From positions 62,042,178 to 62,106,177 of the forward strand of contig JAVIAB010000059.1 of the NCBI GenBank assembly GCA_032433765.1: 64,000 nucleotides of DNA, given 5' to 3'. Position 1 is the stretch's first letter. Each line of letters starts with the position of its first letter. The notes under the pieces are model-generated. The model was not told the origin of the DNA. It made no database searches and saw only the letters and a list, made by a program, of their open reading frames with translations. Of the stretch, positions 52,001 through 55,860 are shown one piece after another. The DNA comes from Megaustenia siamemsis (Eukaryota; Mollusca; Gastropoda; Stylommatophora; Ariophantidae). Made by a program: the position numbers and the translations under genes.

Positions 52001-53170
52001 TTAGCAACTGGAAAGAATGAAAGATATAGAGAAAGAGGATAACATTTTTTTTTTTAAATCAGAAGATTTTAAAAAATGGAGTGCTAAGTCGACAAAAGAA
52101 ATGATGAACAGTTGGATCTACATGAGGTTGTGGAGAGACATAGTCACCTATGCCATTAGATAAGGTGCTTTATTTTTATTATTTTAAAACACCCCCGGCA
52201 AGTATAGGGGTCTTGGTAAATTAGGAAATGATATATTCAGGAGCACGACAAGTGACAATACTTTAAATAATTATTTCCGTGTCCCTAGTCACAGTCAATC
52301 AACAAGAGAGCGTTTGTATAATCGCTGTGACTTCTTCTTCTACCTTTCAGCTCCCTGTGGAGCATGGGTCTTCAACACTTTCCAAGCCGTTATTTTTCTT
52401 GCCAATCTTTTAAGATCATTCCATGCCTTCCCATCATCTTCATCTATGCTTCCATCTGTCTTCTCCAAGGACACATTGGTCTTCCTCTTTGTCTTTTTCC
52501 CTGGGGTTTCCAAAAAGGTCCTGTTATGTAATACTCTCAGTTGGCTTCCGCAGTGTGTCCAATCCAGCGCCTTCGTCTTCGCTGTATCTCTTTATTCACA
52601 GATATTTGACTGGTACATTTCCATAATTCCATGTTAGTGATTTTGTCCTGCCATTTCCATCCTTTTATTTTGCTTAAGCAGCCATTCATTAATCAAGTCT
52701 GTATCTTCATGATTGCTAATCGATGTATGCGTGTACATAAATAGTCACAAACATTTAACTCGACTCCTACTCATTATTCATGCTTCTATTTCATACTATA
52801 GGCTCGACTAGTGAGATCTATACAAGTCCTGGACCCGTTTGGAACCTTAATGACGTCATCTTCTATCAGACGAAAATAACACTGGACAAATTATCTTCAT
52901 GGTCTACATTTAGTTGACACTGTGCTGTTATTATATTTATGATAAGGTTGTGGATATTGTTTGTTATTTCTGCATTGGACTTGTAGTTCCTATTTTAGTT
53001 GGTTTATTGATACTTACAAAGAAACTGAATACTTATATGGAAAAAAATAATATTACCATTGAAAGTAACCTCAAAGAAAAAAAAATGGTTACTAAATGAA
53101 ATCGTGTGCATTGGGCAGTAAAGTCGTCATGATGTCAAAAGTTGTGACAATAAAGATAATCAAAAGTACA
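22340..53170 (+). CDS. C-type lectin (single CTLD) gene, six or more exons
   Basis: Gene-level entry; exons are listed separately. Joined exons 1-5 give about 147 residues: a signal peptide (residues 1 to about 13) and a long-form CTLD. Cysteines 20/31, 48/144 and 120/136 match the three disulfides of a canonical long-form CTLD; C46 is extra. WIG is at 80-82, EPN at 110-112 and WND at 131-133. From family knowledge, EPN plus WND ligate calcium and mannose-type sugars, so a secreted or surface sugar-binding (pattern-recognition) role is inferred. Phases are consistent: exon1/2 phase 1, 2/3 phase 0, 3/4 phase 1, 4/5 phase 1, 5/6 phase 2. Introns are 2.7 to 10.7 kb and packed with mobile elements. 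The 3' end is set by AATAAA at 53149-53154. The C-terminus after T147 is unresolved. An AG lies directly before the ATG, so a 5' UTR intron is possible. Confidence 0.88.
22383..22855. other. Lectin intron 1, 5' part
   Basis: AT-rich. A small block at about 22560-22690 (CTTCCAGTCTAGGCCAATGT) resembles minus-strand LINE C-terminus. No gene. Confidence 0.45.
22856..23160 (-). mobile_element. tRNA-derived SINE, second family (S2)
   Basis: The minus strand has a B-box-like TGTTCGATTCCCGC and a body with GACCCAGCCGTTGGCAG, GGGTTCCAGGGTATTACTC and CTTGCATCGTAAGTTTCGATGC. It ends CGTACTTTACCTTTACCTAC. Layout and ACTTTA-type tail parallel S1, but the body sequence is different. Confidence 0.6.
23161..23384. 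other. Intron spacer
   Basis: No feature recognised. Confidence 0.4.
23385..23690 (-). mobile_element. LINE 3' end (GHVKRHNSL family)
   Basis: Minus frame: MKRELLNTIQSRQMQFLGHV, KRHNSLLKVILEGKIQGK, RGRGRPRLRWMSNIKRW, TIKARNRVEWRTMVANLRCG, then a GAT-repeat tail (CATCATCATCATC on +). Same family as 31740-32180 (+) and 34466-34725 (-). Confidence 0.85.
23765..24215 (-). mobile_element. LINE 3' end (FFGHVMRREQ family)
   Basis: Minus frame: MWFYRRMLRIPWIAKKSNEN, KRELSSNIRKKQSSFFGHVM, RREQLEYIVTTGKIEGR, then RDRKLWRDMITYISKPGT and a GAT-repeat tail. Confidence 0.85.
24286..24455. repeat. 55-bp tandem repeat, about 3 copies
   Basis: Unit starts GTGAGTGACACACTGTGCAG, with starts at 24286, 24341 and 24396, plus GTGAGT of a fourth at 24451. 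Confidence 0.92.
24605..24790 (+). mobile_element. Possible tRNA-derived SINE, third family (S3)
   Basis: A-box-like TGGTTGGTCTCGAGG and B-box-like GTGGGTTTAAATCG are spaced like a tRNA promoter, followed by a C/G-containing body (CAACCACCCCTGGGC). Single copy in the window. Confidence 0.5.
24930..24973. repeat. (TA)n microsatellite
   Basis: About 44 bp of AT dinucleotides. Confidence 0.93.
24985..25104. repeat. Direct repeat left of a SINE (partner at 25374-25494)
   Basis: About 120 bp (GAACAAAGAATGTT, GGATGAGCTAAAAGAG, CTCTAGAGC, ACTGTTTATTTACCG) recurs after the SINE with about 90 percent identity by eye. Far too long for a target duplication, so this is a local duplication with the SINE between its copies. 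Confidence 0.85.
25106..25372 (+). mobile_element. SINE S1, full length
   Basis: Begins GGGAGCCGTGATAGCTCTGTGG. B box GGGTTCGATCC, full 3' body, tail TATTTTACTTCTTTTTAC. Confidence 0.9.
25374..25494. repeat. Direct repeat right of the SINE
   Basis: Second copy of 24985-25104. Confidence 0.85.
25597..25680. repeat. CA-rich microsatellite
   Basis: Degenerate CA/CG/CACG run. Confidence 0.85.
25697..25990. repeat. 74-bp tandem repeat, 4 copies
   Basis: Starts ACTGACACTCTACAGCGC at 25697, 25771, 25845 and 25919, almost identical; the last copy has a 1-base deletion in the ATTTATT stretch. Confidence 0.95.
26190..26690 (+). mobile_element. LINE C-terminus and 3' end (WIGHTLRKP family)
   Basis: The + strand has NFNVKSVLLYSCETWTTTK (frameshifted), [52 protein letters not shown]-like and a KVFVEDLCLTGS*K end. 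Same family as 49990-50300, 52340-52700 and 56300-57090. Confidence 0.85.
26691..26999. other. A-rich unassigned sequence
   Basis: 26720-26800 weakly resembles LINE 3' tail (purine-rich); otherwise nothing supported. Confidence 0.4.
27000..27685 (+). pseudogene. LINE RT C-terminal half and 3' end
   Basis: Order: MVATKKK, QVNEFKYLETMLTSDGRC, IVLKCYVEPVLTSGCES, SVEMWFYRRMLRIPW, EQVKYIVTSGTIEGRRDRGK, STTEMINNCRYRKLWRDMIT, ASRHGT, GATGATGATGATAATGAT tail. Several stops. Confidence 0.86.
27735..28110 (+). mobile_element. LINE 3' fragment of another family, interrupted by a SINE piece
   Basis: Frames include RGEGRRARGRPRVRCTGN and IKEAIQSIGS. The S1 fragment at 27806-27898 lies inside it. Confidence 0.55.
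27806..27898 (-). mobile_element. SINE S1, 5' (tRNA) part only
   Basis: The minus strand has GCCGCTATAGCTCAGTGGTT and GTAGGGTTCGGTGCC, then stops in a TTTACTTTACTTTAC stretch. The 3' body is absent. Confidence 0.75.
28166..28295 (+). mobile_element. SINE S1, 3' part only
   Basis: CGGCACGGGCGTAATACCG through CACTTGGCATGACG and a TACTTTACTTTTTTT tail. It lies 60 bp before lectin exon 2. Confidence 0.85.
28357..28448 (+). CDS. Lectin exon 2: start of the CTLD
   Basis: The acceptor is TTTCAG at 28351-28356 and the donor GTAAAT begins at 28449. With the G carried from exon 1 it encodes 31 residues containing CPNGW, then FCY, then SWFAAA. This is the beginning of a long-form CTLD: first cysteine pair, then the W-x-x-A helix start. 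It exits in phase 0. Confidence 0.9.
28535..28905. repeat. Degenerate minisatellite in lectin intron 2
   Basis: Repeated GCAGAACAGCxTGAAATATG and CAGTATAAAATATATG modules of about 25-35 bp. The open frame on the minus strand (FQAVLHIYF-type) is an artefact. Confidence 0.75.
28906..29234. other. Intron 2 AT-rich spacer
   Basis: No feature recognised. Confidence 0.4.
29235..29656 (+). mobile_element. LINE 3' end with GATA-type tail
   Basis: Frame: KRRFSYVGHVMRRDNNRIAK, QALIWETTGKRKRED, later frameshifted GFGSLNEIELLAQNRDKWRD. A 3' UTR (GCCGGCTACGGCTCGAAAGG) and a short ATAGATAGATAGATAG tail at 29638-29655 follow. Confidence 0.82.
29830..30292 (-). mobile_element. LINE 3' end (KLEYLVTTGK family)
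   Basis: Minus frame: ESWTVNKQKKRRLEATELGF, LRRMLKAHWTAKKTNEEVL, NIRKKQSTFFRHNMRRGK, LEYLVTTGKMQGKRDRGR, then ATGATGATGATGCTGATGAT tail. Confidence 0.87.
30383..30640 (+). mobile_element. tRNA-derived SINE, fourth family (S4)
   Basis: tRNA-like head with A box TGTGGTCTAGAGGTAAAAC and B box GCAGGTTGGAATCCCGG. The body (CCACTGGTGAACGGACAGTG, GATGTTTAGCCCACTCG, GCACGTTCAAGATCCCTTG) is unlike S1. Single copy here. Confidence 0.65.
30641..31210 (-). mobile_element. LINE 3' end with 133-bp triplication
   Basis: The minus strand reads MVGNKPCQEYIEQQQLKWFG, HLVRMNPYQSHQGRSFENAW, KRTKRKTQKKMDR. The terminal segment (GTCACTGAxACCTAAAAGG to CTATCCATCTTCTT) occurs three times in tandem, starting 30656, 30791 and 30923. 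Same family as 3918-4205. Confidence 0.87.
31426..31516 (+). CDS. Lectin exon 3: CTLD helix and first strand region
   Basis: The acceptor is TTTTTTCCAAG ending at 31425; the donor is GTAAGT at 31517. It encodes 30 residues plus one base, starting CACEIYNARLVQID and continuing through KSEWI. C48 follows the exon 2 helix in the standard W-x-x-A-x-x-x-C spacing. Entry phase 0 and exit phase 1 match both neighbours exactly. It lies in a non-repetitive island (31210-31740) between LINE fragments. Confidence 0.9.
31740..32180 (+). mobile_element. LINE 3' end (GHVKRHNSL family)
   Basis: Frame: FLYGAETWT, EAFKMWIHRRIGRIGW, KRKLLNTIRTRQIHFLGHVK, RHNSLIKVILEGKIQSK, RGRPRLTWTTNIKRW, RVEWRSMVANLLCGDG. 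Confidence 0.88.
32181..32430 (-). mobile_element. LINE C-terminal fragment
   Basis: The minus strand has decayed copies of the GRPRKRWIDGxLE and CPLDAN-type end (QIVSPLDANDN) of the KWFGHVTRQKD family. Confidence 0.65.
32530..32965 (-). mobile_element. LINE C-terminal fragment
   Basis: Minus frames: SMRDTIRNKFTEK, IYKEKADKMVWPCDKKER, HSTTSL; then LYLFSTLKAKELK. KWFGHVTRQKD family, heavily decayed. Confidence 0.7.
33143..33450 (-). mobile_element. LINE 3' end (FFGHVMRREQ family)
   Basis: Minus strand: SSFVG-MRREQLEYI, TGKIEGRRDRG, RDRKLWRDMITSASRPGT, with a GATGATGATGATGATGATTG tail. Confidence 0.82.
33451..33724. other. Intron spacer, T-rich
   Basis: Non-repetitive. Contains a lectin-like open stretch that I rejected as an exon (see rejected list). 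Confidence 0.4.
33725..33975 (+). mobile_element. SINE S1, best full-length copy
   Basis: GAGCCGCGATAGCTCAGTGG (A box), GTAGGTTTCGATCCCAACC (B box with one extra T), then the 3' body and a GGTACTTTACTTTACTTAC tail. The head folds like a tRNA with an about 72-nt spacing, so it is pol III-type. Confidence 0.93.
34231..34344 (+). CDS. Lectin exon 4: WIG and EPN motifs
   Basis: The acceptor GATGCAG ends at 34230; the donor GTAAGT starts at 34345. It encodes NNFWIG at its start, FEWIPS, then FQNWG and EEPNN at the end. WIG is the CTLD core motif. EPN in the long loop is the calcium/sugar-binding triplet associated with mannose-type specificity in this family. The exon is phase 1 on both sides. 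Confidence 0.92.
34466..34725 (-). mobile_element. LINE 3' end (GHVKRHNSL family)
   Basis: Minus frame: GGHVKRHSSQLIKAILGGK, GRGIPRLTWTSNIKKW, MITCTIKARQSG, MRRRYSMMMM (GAT tail). Confidence 0.85.
34735..34870 (-). mobile_element. SINE S1, highly decayed
   Basis: Keeps TTAGTGACA, GTGGTCAGCATTACGCC, TTTAAGGCTGAGTGAACC and ACCTCTTGTCCT in S1 order. Confidence 0.6.
34883..36106. repeat. 52-bp minisatellite, about 23 copies
   Basis: Unit GGCAGTTCCCAACAGATAAA...ATATATTTGAGGAGAACGTCT, with exact 52-bp steps (34883, 34935, 34987). The last seven or so units carry shared variants (GGTAGCTCACAACAG), showing local homogenisation. Because 52 is not a multiple of 3, the array is open in three frames; these are not proteins. 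Confidence 0.96.
36170..36494. repeat. 20-bp minisatellite (left part), target of the fold-back element
   Basis: Unit CATTGTATCAAAGAGAAGAA, more regular towards the right. It continues at 41801-41870 after the 5.3-kb insertion, in the same phase once one copy of ATTGTA is removed. Confidence 0.93.
36489..36494. repeat. 6-bp target-site duplication, left
   Basis: ATTGTA immediately before AGTAGTATAGG. The partner is 41801-41806. Confidence 0.85.
36600..36680. repeat. A-run/T-run zone in left arm
   Basis: Poly-A followed by poly-T, then GGGG-flanked T runs; mirrored at 41625-41697. Could form a local hairpin. Confidence 0.7.
37325..37560. repeat. CATCATCATGTGCCACCCTC-type minisatellite, left arm
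   Basis: A 63-bp higher-order unit (CACCATCACCCCTTCATGTC, then AGCCACACAAAGTATCAACC) occurs about twice here. Shorter CATCATGTGCCACC modules continue at 37688-37950. Mirrored at 39725-39990 and 40110-40350. Confidence 0.85.
37585..37630. repeat. (CT)n microsatellite, left arm
   Basis: About 45 bp. The mirror GA run at 40055-40088 is shorter, so the arms have drifted in repeat number. A second CT run at 38160-38214 mirrors 39474-39523. Confidence 0.9.
37960..38101 (+). pseudogene. Integrase C-terminal fragment, left arm
   Basis: A 47-codon stretch that reads AWTEELFSISRVNETNPVTY, then LKDDKGDEIEGSFYTPKIQK. The W-[ST]-E-E-x-F, N-P-V-T-Y, K-D-x-x-G-[DE]-x-I-x-G-S-F-Y pattern is the C-terminal chromo-like module of Polinton/Maverick-type integrases. 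The catalytic core is absent. It is flanked on both sides by minisatellite, so it is an isolated island. The family assignment is from recognition of the motif and was not searched. Confidence 0.7.
38400..39178. repeat. 21-bp purine-rich array at the centre of the element
   Basis: Unit GTCAGAAACCTAGGAGGCAAG with many variants, about 37 copies, single orientation (not palindromic). The 7-codon period keeps frames open on both strands (KTRRQGQ or PPRFLTL); these are artefacts. It forms the spacer between the inverted arms. Confidence 0.93.
39179..39311. other. Unique spacer between array and right arm
   Basis: No counterpart in the left half; no gene recognised. Confidence 0.5.
39582..39723 (-). 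pseudogene. Integrase C-terminal fragment, right arm
   Basis: Mirror copy of 37960-38101, with the same W-T-E-E-L-F and G-S-F-Y motifs and the same reading frame. Both fragments point toward the centre of the element. Confidence 0.7.
40344..40668 (+). pseudogene. Unidentified coding-like block, right arm (mirror 37040-37325)
   Basis: One frame opens with MKAEGVVPLSKDGVKAVSKT. Another, from about 40388, stays open to TGA at 40666 with protein-like composition (ANINYTPFFVNQGDLTLVNQ, MDAQDVSAKSPITYSSFDQG, VLKANETSYAPVFDRHL). The frame change suggests a frameshift or a splice. It may be a remnant of a structural gene of the parent element. Not recognised; no function assigned. Confidence 0.45.
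40927..41560. mobile_element. Arm-specific extra segment in the right arm
   Basis: Absent from the left arm. It is bracketed by repeats of GATCTTTTGAATTTACCTGCGTTAA and CTCTCAGACACAGTTGACCG. It holds two copies of a CATTGCTTGTCAGCATTTTTTTT block (41010 and 41297) and a tRNA-like B-box stretch (CCGTGTTCGAATCCTG at 41350). Probably a tandem duplication or insertion after the arms were formed. Confidence 0.6.
41801..41806. repeat. 6-bp target-site duplication, right
   Basis: ATTGTA immediately after CCTATACTACT; partner of 36489-36494. Confidence 0.85.
41801..41905. repeat. 20-bp minisatellite (right part)
   Basis: Continuation of the 36170-36494 array (TATCAAAGAGAAGAACATTG), decaying after about 41870. 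Confidence 0.88.
42002..42101 (+). CDS. Lectin exon 5: WND motif and end of CTLD
   Basis: The acceptor TTTATCAG ends at 42001; the donor GTAAGT starts at 42102. It encodes EECVELRRA, then LTWNDSFC, then RFICEKT. WND is the second calcium-ligand motif, and the last two cysteines are C136 and C144. Entry is phase 1 and exit phase 2. The exon begins only about 200 bp downstream of the 5.3-kb fold-back element. Confidence 0.92.
42102..42709. other. Lectin intron 5, AT-rich start
   Basis: No feature recognised. Confidence 0.45.
42710..43148 (+). repeat. Dispersed element D1, copy in lectin intron 5
   Basis: Starts GGACTTCCGGTAAAAATGGCGG, collinear with other D1 copies to ACTAACAATAACCATAATAACC. 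This copy shows the sharpest 5' start. Confidence 0.78.
43255..43585 (-). mobile_element. LINE C-terminal fragment
   Basis: Minus frames: KKRIITRKWRLIDDKLRKP, SLDIDETKENIETLKNNS, DWKEVKKMIQNRDNWKDLC, LRPELQ. Decayed end of an R-W-x-I/L-G-H-x-L-R-K-P-like family. Confidence 0.65.
43625..43711. repeat. CATCCAACATCCATGA minisatellite, left part
   Basis: Units of about 15 bp (GACATTCAACATCCTT and variants); the same array resumes at 47757 on the other side of the LINE. Confidence 0.85.
43749..45635 (-). pseudogene. LINE RT (second half), RNase H and zinc-finger ORF
   Basis: A 628-codon open frame, the longest of the element. It contains RT motif B (GVPQGGVLSPTLF, residues about 48-60), motif C YADD (about 79-82, catalytic aspartates intact), and the RNase H domain at about residues 375-510 with D, E, D and the H-x-x-x-x-x-N-x-x-A-D signature present. 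It ends with a CTCGQAPQTAEHILQDC finger. The start shown is not a true start; the ORF continues upstream through a frameshift at about 45600. Confidence 0.9.
45452..45937 (-). pseudogene. LINE RT (first half) frame
   Basis: 161 codons with SSYRPISLTSCLCKTMERI, TEDQATYLSQEIEDAF and AAWIDLKKAFDKVWKEGLLK (RT motif A). It overlaps the frames on either side, marking frameshifts at about 45900 and 45600. Confidence 0.85.
45883..46704 (-). pseudogene. LINE linker and RT N-terminal frame
   Basis: 273 codons: a charged linker, then ELELAISKLKMKKSPGSDGV, IYNICWITGKVPQAWREAI and MIPLLKPGK, the conserved RT N-terminal lead-in. Confidence 0.85.
46650..47512 (-). pseudogene. LINE apurinic endonuclease frames
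   Basis: Two frames: 47512-47183 (RPLKIMHWNAEGINSKR, VSICCLQETHL) and 47144-46650 (IIVCGDFNSHSQSWGYED, STPDLAFHSPDLDW, QLGGSDHRPVFLVV). Catalytic N, E, D-x-N and S-D-H residues of the APE-type endonuclease are all visible, but a frame break separates them. Confidence 0.85.
47513..47756 (-). mobile_element. LINE 5' untranslated region
   Basis: Contains CCATTGGCGTGAGTGCG, GGCATCCTGATTTTTG, GCTAGAGCAGACTGTGG and GGTGTAGGAAGGCCTGGCC. The same blocks recur at 62596-62735, where the last of them seeds a large minisatellite. Confidence 0.8.
47757..48055. repeat. CATCCAACATCCATGA minisatellite, right part
   Basis: About 20 units of 14-16 bp (CATCCATGACATCCAA). It continues the array at 43625 across the LINE. 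Confidence 0.9.
48056..48710 (-). pseudogene. LINE 3' half, chimeric
   Basis: A 214-codon open frame. The start (KRTSSKIRLFNISVKTGLLY, RCWRKI) belongs to the F-N-x-x-V-K-x-x-L-L-Y-G type found in the WIGHTLRKP family. The middle and end (VLKCYVEPVLTYGCESWTIE, MWFYRRMLRIPW, SSFFGHVMRREQ, RSTTEMMNSCRDRKLW) belong to the FFGHVMRREQ family. It appears fused in frame around residues 60-65. Ends with a GAT-type tail in the minisatellite. Confidence 0.85.
48711..49334. other. Intron spacer without a supported gene
   Basis: Largely unique. A 69-codon frame at 49064-49273 (RNEKLSGRVRRLINQHRTGV) has no recognised domain; splice signals around it are not convincing. Confidence 0.35.
49335..49989. repeat. 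38-bp minisatellite seeded by a LINE 3' end
   Basis: About 17 units of GGTCTTCAACAAACACTTTC...AGCTCCATGTGGAGCATA, with exact 38-bp steps (49387, 49425, 49463). The last unit runs directly into the LINE fragment at 49990, whose own 3' terminus is this sequence (compare 52345-52400 and 56315-56360, single copies). Confidence 0.93.
49990..50300 (-). mobile_element. LINE 3' end (WIGHTLRKP family)
   Basis: The minus strand reads DKIT, HCGSQMRVLHDKTFFGIPRG-like frames, and ESPGEKRKRRTKYTWRSQVE, MKMMGKSWNDIKRMARNSTA, WKVFVEDI. Confidence 0.82.
50468..51298. repeat. 36-bp minisatellite, about 23 copies
   Basis: Unit TTGTTAATATAGTCTGATGT...CTGTAGATGTTGTATA, near-perfect. The few variants are mostly at one position (ATAGTC, ATCGTC, ATCCTC, ATGGTC). 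The period is 12 codons, so a 288-codon minus frame (QTSDYINNIQHL repeats) stays open. No start, splice or composition signal suggests it is translated. Confidence 0.96.
51299..51545. other. Intron spacer with weak LINE trace
   Basis: 51390-51450 (CATCCATTTCTCCTTGGTCT) resembles a minus-strand LINE C-terminus; poly-A runs follow. Confidence 0.4.
51546..51632. repeat. Short dispersed element D3, copy 2
   Basis: Matches 14215-14305 (GGGGGCTCACGATATAACC, GGTATAAAGGCCGCTTCG). Confidence 0.55.
51633..51945. other. AT-rich spacer
   Basis: No feature recognised. Confidence 0.4.
51946..52170 (+). mobile_element. LINE 3' fragment
   Basis: Decayed + frames: KRCLLATGKNERYREKE, STKEMMNSWIYMRLWRDIVT, YAIR. 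End of the FFGHVMRREQ family. Confidence 0.6.
52340..52700 (-). mobile_element. LINE 3' end (WIGHTLRKP family)
   Basis: Minus frames: INGCLSKIKGWKWQDKI, EIQRRRRRWIGHTAEAN-like, KGKRGRPMCPWRRQMEA, NDLKRLARKITAWKVLKTHAP. It ends 110 bp before the lectin terminal exon. Confidence 0.83.
52802..53170 (+). CDS. Lectin 3' terminal exon region (C-terminus unresolved)
   Basis: Two acceptors are close together. CTATAG ending at 52801 gives a stop after two codons (ends T-L-D). CTAG ending at 52811 fits the phase-2 junction and reads about 34 codons (EIYTSPGPVWN to STFS) to TGA at 52915. Immediately downstream, in another frame, 52914-53099 encodes a hydrophobic stretch (IVCYFCIGLVVPILVGLLIL) followed by KK and a charged tail ending at TGA. 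It is preceded by TTTAG at 52909-52913. If 52837-52913 (GT...AG, 77 nt) is a small intron, phases 2 and 0 join the CTLD to this membrane anchor in frame. Which form is used cannot be decided from sequence. AATAAA follows at 53149. Confidence 0.55.
53149..53154 (+). terminator. Polyadenylation signal AATAAA of the lectin gene
   Basis: A canonical AATAAA lies about 50 bp after the last in-frame stop of the membrane-tail reading. The next element (SINE at 53445) starts about 290 bp further on, so this is the natural 3' end of the lectin transcript. Confidence 0.6.
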
Positions 53171-53444
53171 TTTCTTGTTTGATTTTATTTTGTTTGAATA
53201 TTCAAGTAAACAATAGTTTCGATTTGTTGAATAGTTTGTCAGCGAGAGAGATTCGTTTATCATATCATTGAGATGGCACCTTCTTAGTGGCTGGGAGCTG
53301 CCCAGCTTTAAGCGGGCGATAACTATCCAATGAAGTCGAAAGACTTCTCCCACTGTCGAAGCAGACCCTAACGTCAAGTTCTACGTCAAATGGGAAGAAT
53401 AACTTATAACTGGTAACCGCTACTTCCAATGTTATAAAAAGTAA
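53171..53444. other. Intergenic spacer after lectin poly(A) site
   Basis: No gene recognised. Confidence 0.45.
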
Positions 53445-53706
53445 AATGTAAAGTACCACCGTCACGCCAAGTGGCGTATAGGGAATATGGTGATAGTGAC
53501 CATCGGCACATGATTTTTACAGACCTTCGGCACATGATTTTTGGAGTAATGTGCTCTGTATTACGCCTGTGCCGCTTTTCTTTCCCAGAAAAAAAAATCC
53601 GGTACCTATTTAAAGTTGGGTGAACCGGAAGTCGTCGGTTGGGATCGAACCCTTCCTCTTGTCCCGTGTAGTCCAGTTCACTAACCACTGAGCTATCGCG
53701 GCTACT
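53445..53706 (-). mobile_element. SINE S1, full length with an internal 18-bp duplication
   Basis: The minus strand begins GTAGCCGCGATAGCTCAGTGG and contains GTTCGATCCC and the 3' body. CGGCACATGATTTTT occurs twice (53504 and 53529), a local duplication. Tail TACTTTACATTTTACTTTT. Confidence 0.9.
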
Positions 53707-53790
53707 TCCCTTGTTATGTCGACACTAAAATGGTGAAGCTGGAGTGCCCTCTCCAAGACGCGAGTTTGGGTAGAAAAAGAAAGAGACAAG

Positions 53791-54546
53791 TTGGGGCCCA
53801 TCGCCCACCTTATGCTTGATTTCTTCCGCCGACGTCTCTATCCTGAATCAGCTCTCCTCCCTGCCCTGCGTCGAGTTCTCCACACTTCACGTCAGTCTGC
53901 TCTTACCCCCTCTACTCATCCCCCCTCTGATAGAGTAGTGCTCGCTCTCACCCATCACCCTCACCACTACGCCGCTATTAGGACCATCCACCGCTACCTC
54001 CCTATTCTTCGATCTGACCCTACTACTCGTCTGCTCTTCCCTGACCCACCACTAGTGGCCTTTAGACGTGACCGGAACCTCCGAGACTTTCTTGTCAGGG
54101 GCCGTCTTCCTGCTGACCACTTCAGCCATCGAGGCACTATCCGCTGCAACCGGAGAGTATGTAAAACTTGTGACCACGTTCTCCAGACCGACACTGTCCT
54201 CTTCCCTAATGGTCCTTTCGAGATCAGAGAGGGATTCACTTGCACATCGCGGAACATCATTTATGCCATCATCTGTAAGCGATGCAAGTTGACCTACATC
54301 GGTCAGTCTGGTCGCAGAATCGGCGATAGGTGCCGTGAACACTTGAATGACATCACCCAAGAAGCGGACACTCCTGTAGCAGCCCACTTTAACTCGAGGG
54401 GCCATCGAGGTAAGACTGATGTCTTGGTAACTGGCCTAGTATCATGCTCCTCTGATCACCACAGTCGGCTCACTCTTGAGCACCGTCTGATCGCTCGTTG
54501 GGGCTGCCTCACCCCTCGTGGCATCAATGTATCCCTGTCCCTCTGA
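53791..54546 (+). pseudogene. Penelope-like endonuclease (GIY-YIG) ORF, partial
   Basis: A 251-codon intact frame. Residues 97-130 hold the R-D-x-L-V-R-G linker and a cysteine cluster (C119, C124, C127). Residues 150-185 hold the nuclease: IIYAIICKRCKLTYIGQSG with the Y-I-G of the GIY-YIG signature, then R-x-G-x-R-x-x-E-H. Residues 195-206 (PVAAHFNSRGH) and a late E-x-x-L-I form the conserved end of the domain. In the family this nicks target DNA for reverse transcription. It lacks the upstream RT, hence the partial/pseudogene call despite an open frame. Codons are GC-richer than in surrounding DNA. Confidence 0.88.
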
Positions 54547-55644
54547 GGACCCTCCTGCCTCCGACTCCATCCTCCTACCTATGGACCTCTCTTCCTATTT
54601 CTCTTCTTGGGTCCTCTACTCCTCGTCCATCCCTGCTTTTCATATCCTCTTTGAGTAACCCCCATCTTGCCTTCTTCCTCCTAAACCCCCCCCCCTCTCC
54701 CTACACCTTTTTCTCTTCTGACTATCTTCATGTCCTTTACCTCTTTATCACTATATCACCTCTCCACCTGGACTGTACGTACGATCTCTCTGCCCACCTC
54801 TATTGTCCCTCGTCCTTCCTACCACCCCTCTGCTGATCTACTCCTAGCTCACCCCTCTCCTCTCTATTAACTTGTAGTCACTACTCATCTATACCTACTA
54901 TTCCAGTATCCCCCTTATCCTGATGCCCACTTTCATTCCCCCCTTTGTTCTATCATTTCCCTACTTCTTTACCTCCTATGGTTCATACCTCTTGCACACC
55001 ATCCCCTATTGCTCCACTTCTTCCAGACTTTCTCTTTTTCCATTCACTTCTGACCTACCGCCTCTCCCCCTATCCAGTTTTCACATACCTGCTTCTTATC
55101 CCTCCTCTCCATACCTCCTCCTCCAATACTTCCCTACCTCCCGATAGACTAACTTCCTCCGGACCACCCCTCTATCGCCCTTCTCATTATACCGGCTTTA
55201 TTATTCTTCCTCACCGTATCTCTTCCTCCAGTATCCAATCCTTCCTTTCGTTGACCTACCTCTCAACTCGTTCAGTTCGAGGCCATCCATTCTGTAGAGT
55301 CCATCTCTCTCACCCACTGCCTAGTTTACTACTTTGTCGTGTCATTCTATTTCTTTCTCTTAACCTCTCGCGTGATCTCTCACTTCCATTGTTGAGTGAT
55401 TTATATGTATTGCTTGTTGTGTCCCAGGAGTATCCTCGTCTATGCCCCCTTTCCCCCCCCCCCTTTTTGGTTTTCCCGAAATTTGATCCTTTTTGCCCTC
55501 TTTACTGACCTGTCTTTGTCACGTGTTGCTTTCTATACACGTTCTCTGCGCTTTTAGTCATTTAGTCATTCCGACTGGTTTCAGCACGGATTACAGTTTT
55601 CCTGCTCCCTGCTCTGAGCTCAGCTAAGTACAATTTATTATATA

Positions 55645-55694
<50 letters not shown>

Positions 55695-55860
55695 CTCTCT
55701 CTTTTTCTATTTTATATATTTTGACGCCCATCATACCTCTCATCATGTAAAATTCATTTCTCTCTTTTCTTATTTTTGCATCCTACTTTCCTCGCCCTCC
55801 ACTTTATCATCTAACATGTAGTAATTGTGCTTCACCGCTTGTTGTCGTTGTCCATGTATT
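54547..55860 (+). mobile_element. Pyrimidine-rich 3' region of the Penelope-like element
   Basis: C/T-rich on the + strand throughout, with chance open frames (54498-54836, 54945-55508) caused by base composition. It includes poly-T at 55650-55694. No domain recognised. Confidence 0.65.

Noticed and set aside
54498..55508. ORFs of 112 and 187 codons downstream of the GIY-YIG ORF
   Set aside because: Serine/proline/leucine-rich translations of a C/T-rich 3' region; no domain and no conserved start.
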